A stretch of DNA of 64,000 nucleotides from Actinomadura madurae (lineage in GTDB: Bacteria > Actinomycetota > Actinomycetes > Streptosporangiales > Streptosporangiaceae), in the NCBI RefSeq assembly GCF_900115095.1, contig NZ_FOVH01000009.1, positions 329,748 through 393,747 on the forward strand, read 5' to 3'. A program made the translations under genes and the position numbers. Position 1 is the stretch's first letter; each line of letters begins with the position of its first letter. Shown here piece after piece: positions 60,284 through 64,000 of this stretch. The notes under the pieces were generated by a model. It did not search any database. It saw only the letters and a list, made by a program, of their open reading frames with translations, and had not been told where the DNA came from.

Positions 60284-61714
60284 ATGACCGGCGCCCCGGC
60301 CAAGGCGCGCGAGGAGACCGGGCGCCCGCCCGCGGACGCCCGGCACACCGGGATCACGCTCCTCGCGCTGGCCGCCGCGGGGATGGTCGTGTCGGTGCAG
60401 CAGACCCTCGTGCTGCCGCTGCTGCCGCGGCTCATGGAGATCTTCGACGTCTCGATCACCGCGGTGACGTGGGTGTTCACCGCGTCGCTGCTGGCCGGCG
60501 CGGTCGCGACCCCGCTGCTGACGCGGTTCGGCGACATGTACGGCAAGAAGCGGATGGTCCTGCTGACCCTCGCCCTGCTGCTGGCCGGCTCGGTGCTGTG
60601 CGCGGTGTCGGGCTCGCTGCCGGTGCTGATCGGCGGCCGGGCGCTGCAGGGCGTGTCCGCCGCGCTGATCCCGCTCTCGATCGGCATGATCAGGGACACG
60701 TTCCCGGCGGAGCGCGTCACCACCGCGATCGGCATCGTCAGCGCCACCATGGGCGTCGGCGGCAGCGCCGGCATGATCGTGACGGGGCTGATCGCGACGC
60801 GCACCTCCAGCCACCATCCGGTGTTCTGGGTCGCCGCCGCGCTCGCCGCCGCGGTGCTCGTGCTGGTCGCGGTGACGGCCCGGGACGTCGGCGTCCGCGC
60901 GGGCGGGCGGCCCGACGTCGTCGGCGCGGCGGTCCTCGCGGTCTGGCTGGCCGCCCTGCTGCTCGGCATCAGCCAGGGCAACGCGTGGGGCTGGACGTCC
61001 GGCCGGGTCCTCGGCCTGTTCGGCGGCGCCGCCGTGCTGTGCGCGGCGTGGGTGGTGATCGAGCTGCGCGTCCGCGCGCCGCTGGTCCGGCTGAACCTGC
61101 TGGTCGGCCCGCGGTCGCTGTCGGCGAACGTCATCTCGGCGCTGCTCGGCTTCTCGATGTTCGCCGCGTTCACGCTGATCGCCGGGTTCGTGCAGGCGCC
61201 GTCCGCGGAGCTCGGGTACGGACTGGACGGCTCGGTCCTGGACGTCGGCCTCTACATGCTGCCGAGCACCGCGACCATGCTCGTCTTCTCGGCGATGGCC
61301 GGCCGGATCGCGGCGCGGATCGGCACCGCCTACACGCTCGCCACCGGGTCCGCCTTCGCCGGGCTGTGCTACGCGTGGCTCGCGGTGTCGAACTCCCACC
61401 CGTACGACATGCTCGCCTTCAGCTCCATCCAGGGCATCGGGTTCGGGATCGCCTACGCGGCGCTCGGCACGCTCGCCGTCCGGCACGTCCCGATGGACCA
61501 GAGCGGCATCGCCAGCGGGATCAACTCGCTCGTGCGCACCACCGGCGGCAGCATCGCCGGCGCCGCCACCGCGTCGATCCTGGCCGGGCGGGTCGTCGCC
61601 GGCTCCGGCGCGCCGACGCTCGGCGCGTACGAGACGTGCTTCTGGATCGTGGCCGCGGGGGCCGCCCTGGCCGCCCTCATCGCCGTCGCGCACGCCGTGC
61701 GTCACCCGGTGTGA
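60284..61714 (+). CDS. MFS transporter, DHA2 drug-export family
   Basis: 476 aa with about 14 helices. Helix 1 region VVSVQQTLVLPLLPRLMEIF; loop motif FGDMYGKKRMVLLTLALL; SATMGVGGSAGMIVTGLI as motif C-like antiporter signature. Exports small molecules against a proton gradient. ATG at 60284 with GGGAGG 5 nt upstream. Its stop is 1 bp before a strong terminator hairpin. Regulatory dyads upstream point to ligand-responsive repression. Confidence 0.92.
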   Translation: MTGAPAKAREETGRPPADARHTGITLLALAAAGMVVSVQQTLVLPLLPRLMEIFDVSITAVTWVFTASLLAGAVATPLLTRFGDMYGKKRMVLLTLALLLAGSVLCAVSGSLPVLIGGRALQGVSAALIPLSIGMIRDTFPAERVTTAIGIVSATMGVGGSAGMIVTGLIATRTSSHHPVFWVAAALAAAVLVLVAVTARDVGVRAGGRPDVVGAAVLAVWLAALLLGISQGNAWGWTSGRVLGLFGGAAVLCAAWVVIELRVRAPLVRLNLLVGPRSLSANVISALLGFSMFAAFTLIAGFVQAPSAELGYGLDGSVLDVGLYMLPSTATMLVFSAMAGRIAARIGTAYTLATGSAFAGLCYAWLAVSNSHPYDMLAFSSIQGIGFGIAYAALGTLAVRHVPMDQSGIASGINSLVRTTGGSIAGAATASILAGRVVAGSGAPTLGAYETCFWIVAAGAALAALIAVAHAVRHPV

Positions 61715-61715
61715 C

Positions 61716-61747
61716 GGCGCGGGCCCTTGACGAACCGGGCCCGCGCC
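61716..61747 (+). terminator. Terminator hairpin after MFS gene
   Basis: Perfect 11-bp stem GGCGCGGGCCC / GGGCCCGCGCC with a 10-nt loop, directly after the MFS stop. TATAGG at 61754-61759 just downstream could serve as the prpE -10. Confidence 0.65.
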
Positions 61748-61830
61748 ATGCCCTATAGGTGTGCGGCCCGAATCACCGATTGGGGCCTCAAGGGCACACT
61801 CGGGCGAGGACCCGGCACCGGGAGGACGAC

Positions 61831-63711
61831 ATGGGCGCCTACGCGGCCGCGTACGAACGCAGCATCGCCGATCCGACCCGTTTCTGGGGGCTGGCCGCGC
61901 GGGACGTCCGCTGGCTCGTCCCGCCCGACCGGGTCCTGGACGACGGGGCGCCGCCGTTCTACCGGTGGTTCACCGGCGGCGAGCTCAACACCTGCGACAA
62001 CGCCCTCGACCGGCATGTCGAGGAGGGCCGCGGCGAGCAGGCCGCGCTGGTCTACGACAGCCCGGTCACCGGGACCGTGCGGACCTACACCTACCGGGAG
62101 CTGACCGGGCTCGTCGCCCGGTTCGCCGGGGCGCTGCGCGCGCAGGGCGTCGACCGCGGCGACCGGGTGGTCATCTACCTGCCGATGGTCCCCGAGGCGG
62201 TCATCGCGATGCTGGCGTGCGCCCGGATCGGCGCGGTGCACTCGGTGGTCTTCGGCGGGTTCGCGGCGAAGGAGCTGGCGGTCCGCATCGACGACGCGCG
62301 GCCCAAGGCGGTCGTGTCGGCGTCCTGCGGCATCGAGGCCGGCCGGATCGTCCCCTACAAGCCGCTGCTGGACCAGGCGCTGGAGCTCGCCCGGCACAAG
62401 GTGGAGCGGTGCGTGATCCGGCAGCGCGAGCAGCTGCACGCCGACCTCGTCCGGCCCCGGGACGTGGAGTGGGACGAGGCGGTCGCCGCCGCCGGGCCCG
62501 CCGAGTGCGTGCCGGTCGCCGCCACCGACCCGCTCTACATCCTGTACACGTCCGGGACGACCGGGCGGCCGAAGGGCGTCGTCCGCGACAACGGCGGGCA
62601 CGCGGTCGCGCTGCGCTGGTCGATGGAGAACGTGTTCGGCGTCGGCCCCGGCGACGTGTTCTGGGCGGCGTCCGACGTGGGCTGGGTCGTCGGGCACTCC
62701 TACATCGTGTACGCGCCGCTGCTCACCGGCTGCACCACGGTCCTGTACGAGGGCAAGCCGGTGGGCACGCCGGACGCGGGCGCCTTCTGGCGCGTCGCCG
62801 CGCAGCACCGGGTGAAGGTGCTGTTCGCCGCGCCGACCGCCATCCGGGCGATCAAGAAGGAGGACCCGGAGGGCGCGCTGCTCGCCGGGCACGACCTGGC
62901 CGCGCTGGACACGCTGTTCCTCGCCGGGGAGCGGCTCGACCCCGACACCTACCGGTGGGCGTCGCGCGTCCTGGACCGCCCCGTCATCGACCACTGGTGG
63001 CAGACCGAGACCGGCTGGCCGATCGTGGCGAACCTGCGGGGGCTGGAGCCGATGCCGGTCAAGGCGGGCTCGCCGTCGGTCCCGGTGCCGGGCTACGACG
63101 TGCGGGTGCTCGCGCCGGACGGGTCGTCCGTCCCGCCCGGCGGGGACGGCGACATCGCGATCCGGCTGCCGCTGCCGCCCGGCACGCTGCCCACGCTGTG
63201 GCAGGACGACGAGCGGTTCGTCGAGTCGTACCTGACGAAGTACCCGGGGCACTACCTCACCGGCGACGGCGGGCACATCGACGAGGACGGCTACGTGTGG
63301 GTGATGGGGCGCACCGACGACGTGATCAACGTGGCGGGGCACCGGCTGTCCACCGGGACGATGGAGGAGGTCATCTCGTCCCACCCGGCCGTCGCCGAGT
63401 GCGCGGTCATCGGCGTCCACGACCAGCTCAAGGGGCAGGTGCCGCGCGGCCTCGTCGTCCTCAAGAGCGGCGTGCTGGCCGAGCCGGGCGAGCTGTCGGC
63501 AGAGCTCGTGAGGATGGTGCGCGACCAGGTCGGGCCGGTCGCCGCGCTCAAGGAGATCTCCGTCGTGCCGGCGCTGCCCAAGACCCGGTCGGGCAAGATC
63601 CTGCGCGGGGTGATGCGGGGCATCGCCGACGGGCAGGAGGTGGCGGTCCCGTCCACGATCGAGGACCCGGACGTGCTGGACGATCTGCGCCCGGTCCTCC
63701 GGAAGGCCTAG
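61831..63711 (+). CDS. prpE: Propionyl-CoA synthetase (AMP-forming, ACS family)
   Basis: 626 aa. N-terminal ACAS cap (FWGLAARDVRWLVPPDRVLD, NTCDNALDRHVEEG), P-loop LYILYTSGTTGRPKGVVRD, DHWWQTETGWPI, PTLWQDDERFVESYLTKYPGHY, hinge MGRTDDVINVAGHRLSTG and catalytic Lys in KTRSGKILRG. The combination and length fit PrpE rather than acetyl-CoA synthetase. Makes propionyl-CoA from propionate. ATG at 61831 with GGGAGG. Its TAG lies inside the CCTAGC target of the adjoining IS481 element, so the 3' end may have been altered slightly by insertion. Confidence 0.92.
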   Translation: MGAYAAAYERSIADPTRFWGLAARDVRWLVPPDRVLDDGAPPFYRWFTGGELNTCDNALDRHVEEGRGEQAALVYDSPVTGTVRTYTYRELTGLVARFAGALRAQGVDRGDRVVIYLPMVPEAVIAMLACARIGAVHSVVFGGFAAKELAVRIDDARPKAVVSASCGIEAGRIVPYKPLLDQALELARHKVERCVIRQREQLHADLVRPRDVEWDEAVAAAGPAECVPVAATDPLYILYTSGTTGRPKGVVRDNGGHAVALRWSMENVFGVGPGDVFWAASDVGWVVGHSYIVYAPLLTGCTTVLYEGKPVGTPDAGAFWRVAAQHRVKVLFAAPTAIRAIKKEDPEGALLAGHDLAALDTLFLAGERLDPDTYRWASRVLDRPVIDHWWQTETGWPIVANLRGLEPMPVKAGSPSVPVPGYDVRVLAPDGSSVPPGGDGDIAIRLPLPPGTLPTLWQDDERFVESYLTKYPGHYLTGDGGHIDEDGYVWVMGRTDDVINVAGHRLSTGTMEEVISSHPAVAECAVIGVHDQLKGQVPRGLVVLKSGVLAEPGELSAELVRMVRDQVGPVAALKEISVVPALPKTRSGKILRGVMRGIADGQEVAVPSTIEDPDVLDDLRPVLRKA

Positions 63712-63712
63712 C
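63707..63712. repeat. CCTAGC target site of the IS481-type element
   Basis: CCTAGC (NCTAGN) lies immediately before the presumed left end TGTACTTGG at 63713. IS481 elements favour and duplicate NCTAGN. The second copy would be beyond the window. Confidence 0.55.
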
Positions 63713-64000
63713 TGTACTTGGCCATGATCTTGGTGACACCTGACCGGTAGGTGTTTGATCAGCAAGAAGACCTCCGGGCGTAGTGGAGTTGCACGCTTCA
63801 CCAGCACCCGGAGGTCTCAGTGAGCCACGCTAACGCCCGTCTGACTTTCCACGGCAGATGCCTGCTGGTTCGCCGTGTCGTGTTCGGTGGCCGCCCGGTC
63901 GCCCACGTCGCGGCCGAGCTGGGAGTGTCGCGGCAATGCGCGCACCGCTGGGTGGGCCGGTACCGGCGGCAGGGATGGGACGGGCTGGCCGATCGGCGCA
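63713..64000 (+). mobile_element. IS481-family insertion sequence, left part (runs off the window)
   Basis: The left end begins TGTACTTGGCCATGATC, typical of IS481-type termini. A small hairpin ACACCT-N7-AGGTGT (63736-63754) lies inside, followed by the transposase start. Only the left 288 bp are visible; the right inverted repeat and direct repeat are not. Confidence 0.75.
63820..64000 (+). CDS. IS481-family transposase, N-terminal part (truncated by window end)
   Basis: First 60 residues only. The helix-turn-helix region reads LTFHGRCLLVRRVVFGGRPV, then AAELGVSRQCAHRWVGRYRRQG, followed by WDGLADRR, as in IS481 transposases. The catalytic DDE domain lies beyond the edge. GTG at 63820 with GGAGG 5 nt upstream. 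Confidence 0.8.
   Translation, partial: MSHANARLTFHGRCLLVRRVVFGGRPVAHVAAELGVSRQCAHRWVGRYRRQGWDGLADRR

Overview
The window is chromosomal DNA from a high-GC actinomycete. The strongest lineage signals are mshC (mycothiol ligase), the PAC2 / SCO1664-family / DUF3090 / MSMEG_4193-family set, a DUF3099 protein, an InhA-like fabG-fabI pair, a 6C-like small RNA and many GTG starts. A Streptosporangiales / Thermomonosporaceae-type (Actinomadura-like) host is my inference, not a proven assignment. There are no rRNA or convincing tRNA genes, no CRISPR array and no prophage. The only mobile element is an IS481-type insertion sequence that enters at the right edge.

Layout. 1-4.4 kb: NarL-type response regulator and an ATPase/FtsX-like ABC exporter. 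4.4-10.6 kb: complete minus-strand oligopeptide ABC importer (permease C, lipoprotein, permease B, two ATPases). 11-16.2 kb: small membrane protein, HAD phosphatase, universal stress protein, PAC2 protein, SpoU methyltransferase, receptor-type Ser/Thr kinase. 16.2-22.6 kb: minus-strand mshC and the SCO1664/DUF3090/phosphomutase trio, separated by an orphan permease pair and a TANGO2/NRDE protein. 22.6-28.1 kb: CorA, membrane protein, aldo-keto reductase, a RecD2-like protein without its ATPase motifs, an anchored secreted protein. 28.2-33.5 kb: fabG-fabI, tldD/tldE, dodecin, DUF3099. 33.5-37.5 kb: 6C-like RNA, pseudokinase, VWA/solute-binding membrane protein.

37.5-48.9 kb is acyl-CoA and short-chain acid metabolism: acyl-CoA dehydrogenase, ketoreductase and TetR; icmF with a cytoplasmic BtuF-like protein and a divergent MarR; an acyl-CoA ligase; then a lactonase plus hydroxyacid-oxoacid transhydrogenase pair that resembles a gamma-butyrolactone catabolic unit. 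48.9-56 kb: alpha/beta hydrolase, kynA-kmo, MFS exporter, molybdenum cofactor genes (moaA, mobA, DUF6457). 56-63.7 kb: monoacylglycerol-lipase-like hydrolase, rtcB, a SelB homologue lacking switch I, MFS exporter, prpE. IS481 follows.

The points most worth a second look are the three proteins that keep a fold but have lost catalytic motifs (RecD2-like, SelB-like, pseudokinase), the triple C-loop small RNA, the lactonase/transhydrogenase pair, and a recurrent architecture at gene 3' ends: convergent genes sharing a CTAG stop, short tandem duplications spanning stop codons, and an IS481 inserted in such a CTAG stop.
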